Source: Coffea arabica (taxonomy: Eukaryota; Streptophyta; Magnoliopsida; Gentianales; Rubiaceae). Taken from it: a stretch of DNA of 64,000 bases. The stretch covers positions 18,432,001 through 18,496,000 of the forward strand of contig NC_092312.1 in the NCBI RefSeq assembly GCF_036785885.1. The letters run 5' to 3'. A program made the translations under genes and the position numbers. The notes below the pieces were generated by a model. It made no database searches. It worked only from the letters and a program-made list of their open reading frames with translations, and was not told the DNA's origin. Position 1 is the first letter of the stretch; every line of letters begins with the position of its first letter. Positions 22,601 to 35,099 of the stretch are shown in pieces.

Positions 22601-25325
22601 ATTCTTAACTTGATCCTTCCATATCTTATGCATGTGCTCATTTATTAACAGCATAGCCTGTCGAGAAAAGACATTTTTAAAGAGCAATAAAAAAATAATT
22701 ATGGAAACAAAAATGAAAATCCGCAAAAATTAAGGTTTGAAGCAAGTTAAGCCCAAACCAACTTATATTGTGTGTGTGTGTGTGTGTCTTTATTTGTGTT
22801 CTGCATGCTTCCTGTTGGTCAACATTCCTCAAGCCAGATGAGGAGTGAGTACTTTTGATTTGCCAAAGCATTAGTTGGTACAGAGTGGTCTTAATATAAA
22901 ACCTACTCCTCCATCTGTTAATGTTGATATCTACACATGATGGGTTTGTAGAGAAACATTATAGGTAAAGCAAATGTGGTGTCACTGACTACTGTGGCAC
23001 GTTAAATATTTCCCTATTAGTTCTGTGATTCTATCCTCCTGTACCAACTTCATGATGTGCTAATTCTGAAAGTTTGATTCATTCTTCTTCTGCTTTTACA
23101 GAAGTAGTTATCAACTTTTTAACTGCTGCCTTCTTGCACTACCTACCCAGAAAGTCTTGTTTACGTCCATCAATCAGTTTTAAGCTTCTTACCAAGAAAA
23201 ACAAGGATAGAGCAACGACTAGACCTACTACAGAACTTTCAATATGGAATCCATGAGAGTTTGTTATACCTTTGATAGGAAGCATCAAGCAAAAAGAAGC
23301 TATAATTAGAATAAATGCAATATATGCTCCATTTTAATCTCATTTGCCTTAAACTCTACAAGTCTTTTGTTTGTGGTTTATCATCTTATGGAATGCCTAG
23401 GGTTCTCTCACCAAATGCCTTACAGTCAAGAGAAAGACATGCCAGAAGTCAAAGAAGATATAGCAGGGCTTACATATGCCCATCCAACATTGACAAGGAG
23501 AAACCAAGAAGAAACAAGATATGATGAACCAAATAAAAGCTAGCAAAGTGGAGACTGGCAAATGAACAGAAAGTAATAAGAACTTGTAACTTAATTTTTT
23601 CCAAGTAGAATTGCATAACAGCTGCTTAGGAAAATAATTCACATAATAAAATTCAGAAGATGGCATAGTGAAATTACACCACACTCTGTACCAGTATGCA
23701 GTCACCTCATGAAAGTGAAATCTTCTTTGGTGTTTTACAACTCCTTCAGTCGCACCATAAAACATATCCATAAGCATTGTCTTACCTAAATGATGCAAAA
23801 ATTTCTTCAAATTGGTATGTGAAAAAGTAAAACCACAACCAGAATAATATTAATAGAGAGAGATGCTGTGTATTAACATGCTATTCATGTTAGATTGCAT
23901 GTCTACTTTATAAAAGATAAGTGAAATCATTGAATCCTTTTAGTGCCTTAATGTAGTAACATACTAGAAATCTTAAGTGCAGAAATGTGCATTGGCAAGG
24001 AAGTGCAGATAATCAAGATGCAGGAACGAACCACTTCCAACGTTCCCATAAAGATACAATCCTCTGGGGGCTGGAGGAGCAGTGGGACGACGACCAACCA
24101 GTGAATCTAATTTCTTCTCTCGATTAAGATATGAGACCCATTTCCCTACTCCTGGCTCTACAATTTCATGTTTCTTCCTGAATGAAGACAAATATCACTA
24201 GCAGGGAAAAAATATATTTCTTTTGACTGATGAAGGGAGCAAAATACAGGAATTGGACCTCATGCTGAACTTTACAGAATTCGCAACTGGTTCAATGACA
24301 GGAAATCCTATTCAGATTTTTGTGAACCAACGTATAATTCATTGAAATATCCAGTTTCAGTATTGCTACAAAATCAAGGGAAAATTGATAGCCTTACCGG
24401 GACATCCATCTTTGGAAAAGATTTCGCTGCTTGCTTATTGATGTCATACCACCCCCCTCTTGTTTGGTCTCAGCTTCCTGCATCAAAAGCCTGCGCCGTT
24501 CGTTTTCCCTCTTCTGCTCCCATTTGGTAAGCTTTTCCTATGAATATGAGGAATAACATAAGGCCAGGAACAGCGTTTCAGTATTATTTAACCACTATAA
24601 ACTGTTGTGGCCTACATGGTACTCCTCCATATCTTTCTCATATTGCTCCATTCTCCCAAGCAGATTTTCCAGTTTAAAAGCAACCTCTTCCTGGTAAGGA
24701 TCATGCTGCAGCTTCCCTTGCTTAACAAGACTCCTATACTGTGCAAGTGGCCCTGCAGGAGATCCATTGAAAAGATAATTTGAGTTCACAGCTAAACAAC
24801 TTGGAAAATAAATGCAAAGGCACAGATAATCTAGTATAACCAATGTCTTGCACCTAACAAAATTATGCTCCAAAGGGATAAAAAATATACTGTATCACTG
24901 CATTCAGTATCTCTAAGCATTCTTGTAAGAAAAGATGGAAGCAACACTAAATATATACTTTTTGTCGGTAAATATATTCTGAAGTTTTGAGCATTGTGCA
25001 GACACAAGTACACAACAAGATAATGCACAATCTCTCAGCATTTAATCAGAGCAAGAGGCAGGGGAAAAAATAATTGATCCGGTAGCTTTCTGGGTACCAA
25101 CTTTGAGTATGAACTCTATGTTACTTTCTCCTCTTATGATATATTAGGTAAATCACCTAAGAAACAGACAATTTTACAGTTTAGAAAATCTAGTAAAGAA
25201 CCTGAATGCTGCCAAAAATGGGGAGCAATTTGTCCAGTGATTTTAGTGTTCTCTATTGCAGAATCAAGTTGTAACACATCTAGATCTTCATAACCAACAA
25301 TCCATTGGAGAACCACCAGCAAAAG
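16673..25325 (-). CDS. AFG1-like (LACE1-type) mitochondrial AAA+ ATPase, unit 1
   Basis: Fourteen exons traced: 25325-25202, 24752-24616, 24537-24398, 24177-24032, 23785-23706, 22657-22400, 21859-21749, 21606-21484, 20924-20803, 20724-20655, 19850-19758, 18947-18820, 17548-17407 and 16819-16673. They sum to 1821 nt, open throughout. Landmarks are GPLAQYRSLV, KWVSYLNRE, Walker A GNVGSGKTMLMDMFY (split by an intron), HFHEAM, Walker B LLCFDEIQ, the sensor-like ILVATSNRAP, and the family C-terminus with MSMRIRDKARRF, LIDELYNHH and AFRRAVSRLIEMQT. Yeast Afg1 and animal LACE1/AFG1L act in the mitochondrial matrix in quality control of respiratory-complex subunits. The exon at 25325-25202 has an in-frame stop not far upstream and no ATG, so it must be entered by splicing (TTCAG acceptor). 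The first exon with the start codon and presequence was not found. Exon phases across the 25202/24752 junction agree (HSGPLAQ). Confidence 0.87.
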
Positions 25326-26523
25326 CTGAACATGTGAGTAGAGGAATTAAATAATACTCTCCCTCCTCATGCGTGGAAGGTATATCATTGTAATAGGCCA
25401 AACATGTGGGACAAAAAATTAATAGGATATACAGATAAAGCCCTCAGTAGGTTGACGTAATTTTCCATTACAAAGTACAATATCCATTTATTAATGCATC
25501 ATAGACCCTAACCCATGTAAAATGTAGTCCCCAGCAAAACAAGATACATTGTGTGATTGAGAGCTTGGACTCCCTAGAGAAGCACTAATCAACTAAAGCA
25601 GTCTTCACTCAATAATCAACCAAAGCTAAACGGTCTCCATTCAGAATATTAAACTGTTTGTCAAGCATCAGAAAGAACAATATAAAAGCTTCATAGAAGC
25701 ATTCTCCGAGATCACAGATTAACAAGTTAAGATTGGAGCATTTCTCTGTCCAGGGAATCAAGCATATAAAAGGAAATCTTCGCAGAATGGTTTAACTAGT
25801 AAGACCACATGGTAGATCTCTAGCTAGCCATCCTTTGAGCAGCCATATCCATGAGAGAAAAACCTCACATGACCTGCTTTTTGTCCAGTTTTCAGTTGCT
25901 CTTATTTCTCACTCACACAGTATGACATTGGCTTTTATTCGTGAATGGGATATATCTAACAAAGAGAGGGCAATAAAGTGAAAAGGAAGGAAGAATGATA
26001 GAGAAGAAAACTTGCAATTTTTCTCAATGAAGCCACGAGGTTAGGCTTTCTGTATAATGGTTTAGTGCTCATGAAATTGCGACTCATTATATAATTTTCA
26101 GACTTTTTAAACTATAATCAAATTTTGACATGCGAAATATGAAGAGAACTGAGCAGTGGCTTAAGTTAGTGTGTCAATAAGTTTGGACATTTCTGTAGTG
26201 AAAAAGACAAATCAATAATTAGAATTATTTTCATGAAACATTTGCTTACATAAAATTTTTATTTTATTTTTATATAATAATTTTTTTCTTACATTTAGCT
26301 AATTTTTACTAAAAATTTAAAGGAAAAAATCAATTTATGCCTTTAATAATTTATTTTTTCGTGCATTTAGCTAATTGTTACTAAAGCTTTAAAGAAAAAA
26401 GCAAATTACTTCCTTTTTTTTGGCAAAATACCAGCCAAAGCCCCAAAACCAGCTGAGACATTCAGCAAAAATTACAACCAACAATGACAATATAAATAGA
26501 AAATATTGCAACAATGACAATAT

Positions 26524-26680
26524 AAAGTGTCATTGAATTCAAGCCCCGTAGAATTGAAATTCAATTCTAATTATTTGGGAAAGTTAGAAGCCAAACAAAA
26601 GAATTAGAATTGAGGCTTCCAATTCCAATTCTATGCCTCAATTCTATAGGAACCAAACCACCCAAACAAAAGTGTCATTG
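26524..26680. mobile_element. Small MITE-like element with 12-bp flanking direct repeats, before MADS-A of unit 2
   Basis: AAAGTGTCATTG occurs at 26524-26535 and 26669-26680, flanking about 133 bp. The inner ends are imperfectly inverted: CGTAGAATTGA near the left and, on the other strand, TATAGAATTGA near the right, next to GGGTGGTTTGGTTCC. The body is rich in GAATT palindromes. The same element sits at 54271-54427 and at the window end from 63902. Confidence 0.5.
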
Positions 26681-27456
26681 CTTAAATTGTTTCAAAGCCT
26701 GCCCCATTCATTCACCCCCAAAAAAAATAATAATAACAAAACGGAACGTAGAGAATAACTTCACTGTGGTTCAATTCCTGGACGTAATTAGGTGAGGCAA
26801 CTTATACAATGCACAAAAAGTAGTTGAGTTGATTTTTTCCATTCAATTTGAGCGGATGAGGGGTGAAAGTGGAATTTAACAAGCTCCATTCCTAGAGTCC
26901 GAGCTACATCGCACTTGCCTGGCACGGATTAAGGAAATAATTGGAAAAATTGTTTACTAAGAGTCCTATATACTTAATACATGTAAATCATACTCGATTA
27001 CCGCCCACGGATTAAGGAAATAATTGGAAAAGTAGTTTCATTTTTATTGATCTATTTAACGAAGTTGAATTGAGAACATTTTGGAGACACTTTAGTTGTC
27101 ACCAAGCTGAGGAAATAAATTTTTCTAATTTTAACCTAGGCAAGAAAATACTTAGCCAAAAAAAGAAGAAGAAATAATTAGATTTTTGGAAGTATATATG
27201 TTTCTATATGTTGATGCATGAATTCATCCAAACAATATGTATATCGCTTTGCTAAAAGATAATAAACCATTAACTACTTAAACTAACTACACATGCCATT
27301 AAATAACAATTTGATCGTTTGTTTTTTTTTTTGTAATTTTGATGAAATGATTAGATCGATAGTTCTCAACAATGCCATTTTCTTGGTCAGTGTGAGAGAG
27401 TAAATTATGTTTTGCCAGGAAAAGAAGAAAATAGCTGTTAATTCTAGACAAATTGT

Positions 27457-27589
27457 CCATTTCTAAGTTTAATCCATCAATCAATGAGGAGTTAACACTA
27501 ATTTATATTTTGTCGAAAAAAAAGAGAGAAAAAGATAGAGATGTTACTCTACATAAATCATCCATTTCTAAGTTTAATCCATCAATCAA
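27457..27589. repeat. 28-bp direct repeat upstream of MADS-A
   Basis: The same 28 bases, starting CCATTTCTAAGTTTAATCC, occur at 27457-27484 and 27562-27589. They represent a partial local duplication with a period of 105 bp, about 210-345 bp before the MADS-A start. It is also present upstream of the unit 3 copy (about 55202-55335). Confidence 0.7.
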
Positions 27590-27709
27590 GGGGAAATTAG
27601 GAGGGTGAAACAATGGAAACTGGAGAAAATATATCGACCGAATCACAATAAAATCTTTGACGTTTTTAGGAAACAAAATTACGGGTAAATATTAAGGAAG
27701 GTGGAACCT

Positions 27710-27718
27710 TATATAATA
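27710..27718 (+). promoter_or_regulatory. TATA box of MADS-A, unit 2
   Basis: TATATAATA lies 84-92 bp before the ATG at 27802, at the usual distance. An A-rich leader follows and runs into a poly-A tract just before the start codon. Consensus and spacing are the only support. Confidence 0.5.
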
Positions 27719-27801
27719 ATAGGATGGGATGCCAAAGCAATGTAGCTAGCCCTTAATTCATCAAAATCCCACCAAAAGACAAAAAAAAAAAAAAGGCGAA
27801 A

Positions 27802-28524
27802 ATGAACAACATGATGATGAAGAAGAAGACGACCCAAGGTCGAAAAAAAATCGAGATCAAGAAGATAGACAACTTGAGCAACAGGCAAGTAACCTTCTCC
27901 AAGCGAAGAGTCGGTCTCTTCAAGAAAGCAAGTGAACTTTGCGTCTTGACCGGGGCAGAAGTTGCCATCATCGTTCATTCTTTGGGCAAGCGCGTCTTTG
28001 CTTTTGGTCACCCCAACATTGACGCTGTTATTAACCGCTATACCACGGGATCGGCATCATCATCATCATCATCATCCTCCTCGTCATCCGTTGCTGATCC
28101 GAAAATCCCATTGGGTGCTCATGAGATTCAACAACACAACCGACACTATGCTAAAGTGTCCAAAGAATTAGAGGTCGAGAGAAAAAGAAAGGAATTGATT
28201 GAAGGTTCGAAGTTAGAGAACGGTGGGAGTTTTTGGTGGGATGACCCAATTGAGCATATGGGTTTGGAGGAGCTTCAACAGTATAAAGCTTCATTGGAAG
28301 AGTTGAAGAAAAAGCTGTTGATGAGAGCCGATGACTTGATATTGTTGAAAAATTCTTCTTCTTCTTCAACTAATTTGGGCTTAAATAATAGCGGTGATAT
28401 CAATCCCGGCGTGACTGCAGTTGGTTGTGATGATATGTTATTCAATCAGACGACGACTGAATACTGCAACAACTCCATCGTTCCTTATGGTTCTGATGAC
28501 TTCGGAAATTCTCTGCAGGTTTGA
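27802..28524 (+). CDS. MADS-A, type I M-alpha MADS-box factor (AGL62-like), unit 2
   Basis: Single-exon gene of 240 residues. A short Met/Lys-rich leader precedes the MADS domain at about residues 13-72 (GRKKIEIKKID, VTFSKRRVGLFKKASEL, TGAEVAIIVHSLGKRVFAFGHP). A poly-serine run (about 86-96) encoded by TCA/TCC repeats links to a coiled coil. WW at 145-146 (FWWDDPI) is followed by MGLEELQQY, the same block as in MADS-B and MADS-C, but the linker and C-terminus are unrelated, so A is the more distant paralogue. A second serine run lies near 184-190. Compared with the unit 3 copy it has Met4, Ile102, Glu157 and Leu213. The M-alpha family works as heterodimers in central cell and endosperm; this role is inferred. 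Confidence 0.94.
   Translation: MNNMMMKKKTTQGRKKIEIKKIDNLSNRQVTFSKRRVGLFKKASELCVLTGAEVAIIVHSLGKRVFAFGHPNIDAVINRYTTGSASSSSSSSSSSSVADPKIPLGAHEIQQHNRHYAKVSKELEVERKRKELIEGSKLENGGSFWWDDPIEHMGLEELQQYKASLEELKKKLLMRADDLILLKNSSSSSTNLGLNNSGDINPGVTAVGCDDMLFNQTTTEYCNNSIVPYGSDDFGNSLQV
28056..28090 (+). repeat. Trinucleotide repeat coding the serine run of MADS-A
   Basis: A (TCA)n tract passes into TCC/TCG codons and encodes about 11 serines directly after the MADS domain. Shifting one frame gives poly-His, which explains a spurious 69-residue open frame here. The same length is seen at 55803-55837. The tract is prone to length change, so it may vary between copies or individuals. Confidence 0.8.
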
Positions 28525-29190
28525 AGATCTGTGGTTGGCAAAGTCCGGATAAGTTTAATATATGCATGGCTTTCAGCAGTTTTTTTTTACTGTTTAGTTT
28601 ATTGACGATTTTTCACAGTGTTGTTAGCGTTCGTTCCTTATGAATTACTATAAATTAGGCTCTTGCAGTGTTTTATTTTATTGTGTTGACTGATGTCTCT
28701 TTTTTTGTTTTTGTCTTTCAGTGATTTTTAAGTAGGGAGTATTCTTTATCTCCCCCTCTATGCGTGCATATATTTATATATATGTGTGTGCGATCCAATA
28801 TTAAATAATTGATATTAGTGTTAGAAAGCACACTTACTTTGTGTGCAATTTAGAAATCATTATTATTTTTTATGAATTTGTAAATTTTATTGTTTCATTA
28901 ATAAATTTTATAAGAACTTTTCATTAACAAACTTCAATTTATAATTAATTTTTTCTTCAATTAAAAATAGATAATTTGGTAATTGCAATATTTAGAGTGA
29001 TTATGTTGGTAAATGTGATCACGTGACTTAGGGTAAAAAATTAATTTTCTAAGAATAAAATTGAAAGTTCGAAAAAAAATTGTAGAAAATATTTACACTG
29101 GCTGTCAATGCCCTCTTCTTATATATTGTATAAGATTGAGGGCCTGGACTAAATGACACCAAATAGACAAAGTGAGATGTGTAAAAATAA
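28525..29190. other. 3' flank of MADS-A, unit 2
   Basis: Counterpart of 263-930, with several substitutions and a shorter TA run. As in unit 1 there is no AspRS 3' exon, so the truncation of that gene is shared by the units. Confidence 0.6.
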
Positions 29191-32100
29191 TTAATCCAAG
29201 TTTCCTTTCCTTTTTCTTTTAAATCCAATAGTATATTGCATGAAATTAAAAGCTTTAAGCAGTAAACTTACAGGATCAATCAAGCCCAAATCATGGGCTA
29301 CATACAACCTCAGCCTATCTAAAGTTTTATTTACTGATGCAGGCTGACCCACTGCAAACAAGATGAGATCACCTGATCCCGCAGATAAGTGTTTGAGTAA
29401 CTTGTCTTTCTTTGTGTGGTCCAAGCATGATACCAGTGGGGAAATCCCTTCAATTGCCCCTAAAAGATATACATCAAGCACTAAGAACAATATAATCTGC
29501 AAAATGCGATGAAATGTGCAAACAATCACAAACATCACTCTCACCATCTTCTAACACCTTTAAGAAAGGCAAACCCTTTGCTCCAGATTTAATAGCTTCA
29601 TTGTAAATATCACCTTTCTTCAAAGCAGTATTTGAGTATGTCTTTCCTCCTGAAGGGACACACAAGGCTTTAACAATTCCCCCACTCTTCAAGGTATCTG
29701 CAAATGCCTTGAAGGAGGAATCTGAAAATATCTCAGATACCTGCAAGCCAAGACCATTAGGTAATCACTCCAAAAAACAAAAAATAGATTTAAGATTTCA
29801 TAATATAGTATCATCTATGGTACCAAAAGAATGACAACCTGTCTCCCCCCCCCCCCCCCCTCTCCCAAAAAAAAAAAAGAAAAAGGGAAAAGAAACTATT
29901 TTTCTTGGGACAAACTGAAGAAGGGGCTATAGACTGCATTGGCAGCTCTCAGTTGAGAAAATTGAAAGAGATAAAGAATAAAAACAAATAATGCATGAAA
30001 ACCAACAAGCTTTACATCTTTCAATCCAAGATCAAAACGAGTATCTGGCCTATCTGAACCGTATTGGCTCATGGCTTCAGCATAAGTGAGCCTTGGGAAA
30101 GGGTCAGGTAGCTGGACACCTTTGATCTCAAGGAAAACCTGCAGGAAAATATTTATCATGCCCCGTCAACTTACCAGTTGAATATCAGAAGTAACAGCAA
30201 AAGTAATATCAATACAGAATTAAGAGTTGTATTAAACATCTAAATTGGGCCATCAGAGCCCTCATCTACCCATGTAACCCATGCCTCGCTAGACCCTAAC
30301 TCCATGCTACAAAAGGAAAAATTGGACAGCATCCAGCTTTAAACTTCAGGGGAAAAAATCAAGCTTATTAGAACAAACAACTATTTCGGAACAAACCTAC
30401 ATATATATATATATATATTATTTGCTGATACCAAAAGGAATCATATGATAGACTACAAGCATGACGAGGTAAAATTTACACTAAAACATACGTATAATTT
30501 GTTTCAATCTTCTAAAAGATATTTAGTCAGATAATGCAAAAGATTGTCATGTTTACTCAGAAGTAATAATTATTTTCGGCACCACATATAGGCCAAGCAT
30601 GTGCACAGCTGATGATGTTTAGCTTCTATACAGCAAAATGTTATACAAGTTTTAACAAGATTAATGCTATTACAGTTCAATTCCCACACCCAGCCCATAA
30701 CACAGGAGAATGTTACTAAAATTGGAAAGTAAAAGATCATACAAAAATCTACCAGGAGGTGCGAAACCTAGGTCATCAAATTCAATTACTAACCAATCAG
30801 TTGAAAAACAGGATTCAACCATCATATAGGCTCTGGTCGAAAATAACATTCGATTCAGAATTTCTGGAAGGTATTAAAAATTCAAATCAACAGTTTAGAG
30901 CCCCACAATGTACGTAAATTTAGTTATAATATTGCTATGGAAGAACAGCTTCTTTTAATGAAAATTTCAGGACATGTTTTACAGAATTTTATGTGCAGAA
31001 AATATATCTCACTTCAATAGAGGATTTTATCAAAGGTCTGAAGGAACTCACAAATTGTGAAATCAGATTATTGCTCTACTATCTATTAGGCTATCAACTA
31101 CAGCAAACTAATTGGCAGGATCAAGGAAGTGAGAGGGGTCAGCTAAATGAAACGTATCTTAACTCACTGGATCATTCTAATGCTTTTATCCCCACCTCAT
31201 TTCATTTTGTGATTTGTTACCTCATCAAACTATTTCTACCACCCAAAAAAAAAAAAAAAGACAACCTTCCTAATCAAATCTTCATTAAGTCTGAGCATGT
31301 CCTCTAAGGGAGTGAAAGCCATCTCCATATCTAGTTGCGTAAATTCAGGTTGTCTATCTGCCCTTAGATCTTCATCCCTGAAACACCTGCAAAGCAAGAG
31401 CAGATGAAGTCACATTGTGGTCTTGGTTGTATACTAATAAATGACCCAGCAATAAATGCAAAATTTCTTGATCCCCCCTCTAGAATCCTTTTTCCTCATA
31501 ATAATCTGAGGGGGGAAGGGGGGAGATCCTCTTCACATAAGTTGAACAATGTGTGGCAGAATGTAAAGATGCAAGAGAAAAGGGGAATTTAAATGAAAAT
31601 CAACAGTCTGATCAAATAGTCGTAAACTTAAAACTTATTACCTTGCAATTTGATAGTATTTATCAAAACCAGAGACCATCAACATTTGTTTGAACAGCTG
31701 CGGACTTTGGGGCAAGGCATAAAATGTTCCTGGCTTTAAATGATGGAATTAAGCAATCAGATTTTTATTTGATGACTGATATATCTCTGGAAAACATAAA
31801 CTTGAAACGTAGAGAATTAGATGTTAAAAAGCCAATAAAACAAGTAAATATTTTTCATCCTTGATGTTTCGATGTATCAAATGCTGTATGGAAATTGTTC
31901 AGCCTCCATCACTTCCAAAAGATCTACACGAGTTGTATTAAATGGCGTTCTCCTTTTCTTATCTTACAAGTTGCCTTGAGCGGGTTCTCAACAACAAAGG
32001 TAAAAAGTTTGGGGAATAACAGCTCAAATGCAATGAAATTTTAACTCTGAGTATAAATTTGAGAAGCTAAAAACATAGGTAGCCATAAAAGGCTGGAGAT

Positions 32101-35099
32101 TAAGCGTAGCTTAGAAAACACAATTTGGCTTGAATTCGAGATTGAAGCCTGATGGGATGGGAATTCTTTCAAAATCACTAAGTCATCACCAGGACAAACG
32201 ACAACATCAATACCAAGATTACATTTTGTTTTTCAATTCACTTCAACAGAAAACAAGGGAAAACACCAAAAGAGTGAAGAGGAGAAATTAGAGATAATCC
32301 CGAGATAGGTACATTTAACAGGGCAAATACTGTACCTGAATTCTTGAAGGGACAAGATAATCCCGAGCACCTTCTGGGGTAGATCTAGATAGAATTGGAG
32401 TCTCAATCTGCCTTACAAACATGAAGGCAAGGATCAGAGAGTGGAAGAGACAGACTCCAGTAGAATCTTCTGATTGCACTAAGATGTTAAAATGCAAACA
32501 TTACCTCCACAAAATCATGTACATCCTCAAGGTACCTTCGGATGAGTTTTACCACTTGATGCCGCAATATAATGTTGGAAGTCATTTGTGGCCGGCGCAA
32601 ATCAAGGCATCGATATCTAGTAACAGGTATGGGGACCATTTAATCCGTACAGTTTAAGAGACATGCATCGAAGATCTTACAAGCAGTAAACAATCAATAT
32701 ATTTTAGGCTATGGAAAAAACTATGGCCTCTGAAGCATTGCATGCTTTAAAGCCACAAACTACATTGAATAGAAAACACACATCATAGGGTATGGAACAT
32801 GCAAAATGTGAGAATTGATGGTAAATAACCCATGCTACCTCTTCAACTATGTGGTTCAAAGATCAACATCACCAAAATCCCTTATCATCATATAGTGATA
32901 TTACTTACTAATTTTATTTCTTCTCTTGTAAATGAGGCAAGCACTAGTATTCTTTTACTTAAGCAGTTAAGTGTCTCAGAAACAACTAGAACAACAAACC
33001 ATGACCCAAGCAAACTCCAGTTTACCCACTCCAGTCACAATACCACAAATTAGCGAGAGGAAGCAGAAACAAAAGTAGACCTTCAATCATTAAGAAATGC
33101 CCAACTCGACCAGAAAAGTAAAAATATCAATTATCAAGAGAACTAACAGCAATCTGCAGAGAGAAGCAAAACATAAGCCCATGGTCAAAAAACTTCAGAA
33201 AGTTTTCACCTCAAGCGAATTTCCTCCTTTACAGATTCTTTGGCATCATCTGCAGTAGTAACTAAGAAAGGCAGCTTAGATCTCACAGTATTCAGAACAT
33301 GGACACGCTCAGCAGCCACCTGCAAACTTAAGCAATTGTACTAAAACCACCAAAAAGAATAATCATCCAGGAGCAAATCCAAGTTAAGGAAATAATAAAA
33401 CAGCGGTCATCAGTTATTAGAATTCGTCTTCCACAATCAACTACACATCATAATTCCACAACCAACTTTGCAGAAACTAAGTAAATTGTGGAGCACTGAG
33501 ATAAAGAACTCATCCATGAACATATGATTATAACATCAGCAACAATTCATTACCTTTCCTTCTCTCCTAGTCAATCACCAGCATCAGACTTCGATTTTCT
33601 CTTTCTCTGATGCACCTAAGCTGTGATCTTCTTCTAATAACACTTATAGAATAGCAATTCAAACAAGGTCGTATTTTAACCATATTAATCATTACACTTG
33701 GAAGGTTTTTGCGGGGGAAAACATAAAACATTGCCCTTGGATTGTTCTTGTTACACCTGTTAATTTTAACACTTGAACACTTCAAAAATTGGGCCAGGGG
33801 GACTGCTTGAACAAAAGCCTAAAAAGGTTTTCCTTCAAATCACAATGCAAAACACCCTTGACACAATAGATCTGGTTGAATTCATAACAACTAGCACCAC
33901 GCCTTGTTTTCAGCCATAGGCATGTTATTCTCAGTTTCTTAAAGAGTTCATGGAGACTAAACAGACAGGTGAACTGCCAAAGGAGACCTCAAATTCAAAT
34001 TTTCTAGACTTACTATAGTGAGAATGTCATCAGTGACTTCCTTCAGCTGCTTTTTCTGTAATTATTGCAGAATGCATCCATCTATGCATAAAGATTTAAA
34101 GCTAAAGCAGAACACACCTCTACTGCACCAGTCCTCATCTTCTTGTTGACAGACTCAATTGGGCGAGGCCGAACAACACCTTCTACGGCCACCACATACT
34201 CAACTCTTAAGTCATTCACTGTTGAATGAGCATCAGGAAATTCGTTGGGAAGGGTCGTAATCTGAAATTCCCAAAGCACAAAAGGTAAAGACCAGTTCAA
34301 CAACTCGCCCCAAAGATACTCTTTGTCGCAATTTCATCAAATAGCATATTCATAGCTACTCTTTCCCATGCAGCATTTATCGCAAATCAACAAGCATTCT
34401 CAACAAAGAAAACAAACCAAAACACGGATTGTAGACTGTAAGTACTGGTAACTTCAGACAGATTACTTCAAATAAAATTCCATCAATGTTCAAAATTTTC
34501 CACGTTTCCTAGGCAGAATGCCTTAAATTTCTGACTTAAGTAAACAAACTAATGGTCATCATGTTCAAAAATATTTATTACAATGGAAAAATAAAAGCAA
34601 TAGCCAGTCAAGAACTATTACATGCTCAAGAAATGAAAGATTGAGAATTCATTATTTTTTTTTAAAAAAAAAAAGGAGAGAGAGAGAGAAGAAAATGAAA
34701 AATAAGTACCTGTACAACACCGGTATGGTCACGGAGATTAACGAAAGTGAGGCCACCATGAACACGATGAAGGGCAACCCAGCCGCAGAGCCTGACCCGT
34801 TTATTCACATCAGCTTCTGACAATTCACCGCAGAAAGCGGTCCGGCTCACCCATTCAAGAGAAGGGATGGAGCGAGATACTTTAGGGGAAGCGGCAACAA
34901 GTGGTGTTTCAGTTGAAGAAGGAGAAGGAGACGAAGCAGAAACAGAAGGAGTTGAAATGCAGCGTTTAGGAGGTTGCGTGGGTTTGAAGCTGGGGCTGTG
35001 CGAGTTTAGGAATAGAAGAGGCAATGGAGGTGGTTTGAGTGAGAAGTGTTTATAGCGGAAGGCTATACTGGGCAGAGCGCGGAGGAGTTGTGCGGCCAT
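29191..35099 (-). CDS. Organellar aspartyl-tRNA synthetase, 3'-truncated, unit 2
   Basis: Copy of the gene at 931-6843, with exons 35099-34710, 34261-34118, 33319-33210, 32616-32505, 32407-32336, 31733-31642, 31386-31266, 30138-30016, 29740-29545 and 29459-29272. All ten keep splice sites and frame, and I saw no amino-acid change relative to unit 1. Motifs 1 and 2 and the GAD domain are present. Motif 3 and the rest of the C-terminal catalytic half are missing in the same way, with the same 26-codon read-through into intron 10 ending at 29191. Two identical truncated copies cannot complement each other. The plant must have a complete gene elsewhere, or the true locus is broken by assembly. 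Confidence 0.84.

Larger units (their letters stand above)
25326..27801. other. Spacer between AFG1-like and MADS-A of unit 2
   Basis: Should contain the unseen first exon of the AFG1-like gene, its promoter, a MITE (26524-26680), a tandem 18-bp duplication around 26479-26526, a 28-bp direct repeat (27457-27484 and 27562-27589) and the MADS-A promoter. No exon here could be supported. The stretch after about 26217 is present four times in the window (also from 53964, and from 63598 in unit 4, with its end lying before MADS-A of each unit). Confidence 0.45.
1..28262 (+). repeat. Tandem array unit 1
   Basis: Direct repeat unit defined by where position 1 recurs (28263). It contains all six genes of the array, with MADS-A cut by the window edge. 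Offset to unit 2 is 28,262 at the start, 28,260 before the poly-C tract, a constant 28,256 from about 1.64 to 23.0 kb, then 28,255, and 27,747 after the AFG1 deletion. Confidence 0.95.

Noticed and set aside
25330-26050. Candidate first exon of the AFG1-like gene (short ATG frames such as MDMAAQRMAS)
   Set aside because: Frames stop within a few codons and no donor joins them in phase to the exon at 25325.
27962-28171. Open frame with a poly-His run
   Set aside because: It is the +1 frame of the (TCA)n serine codons of MADS-A; the MADS frame is the real one.
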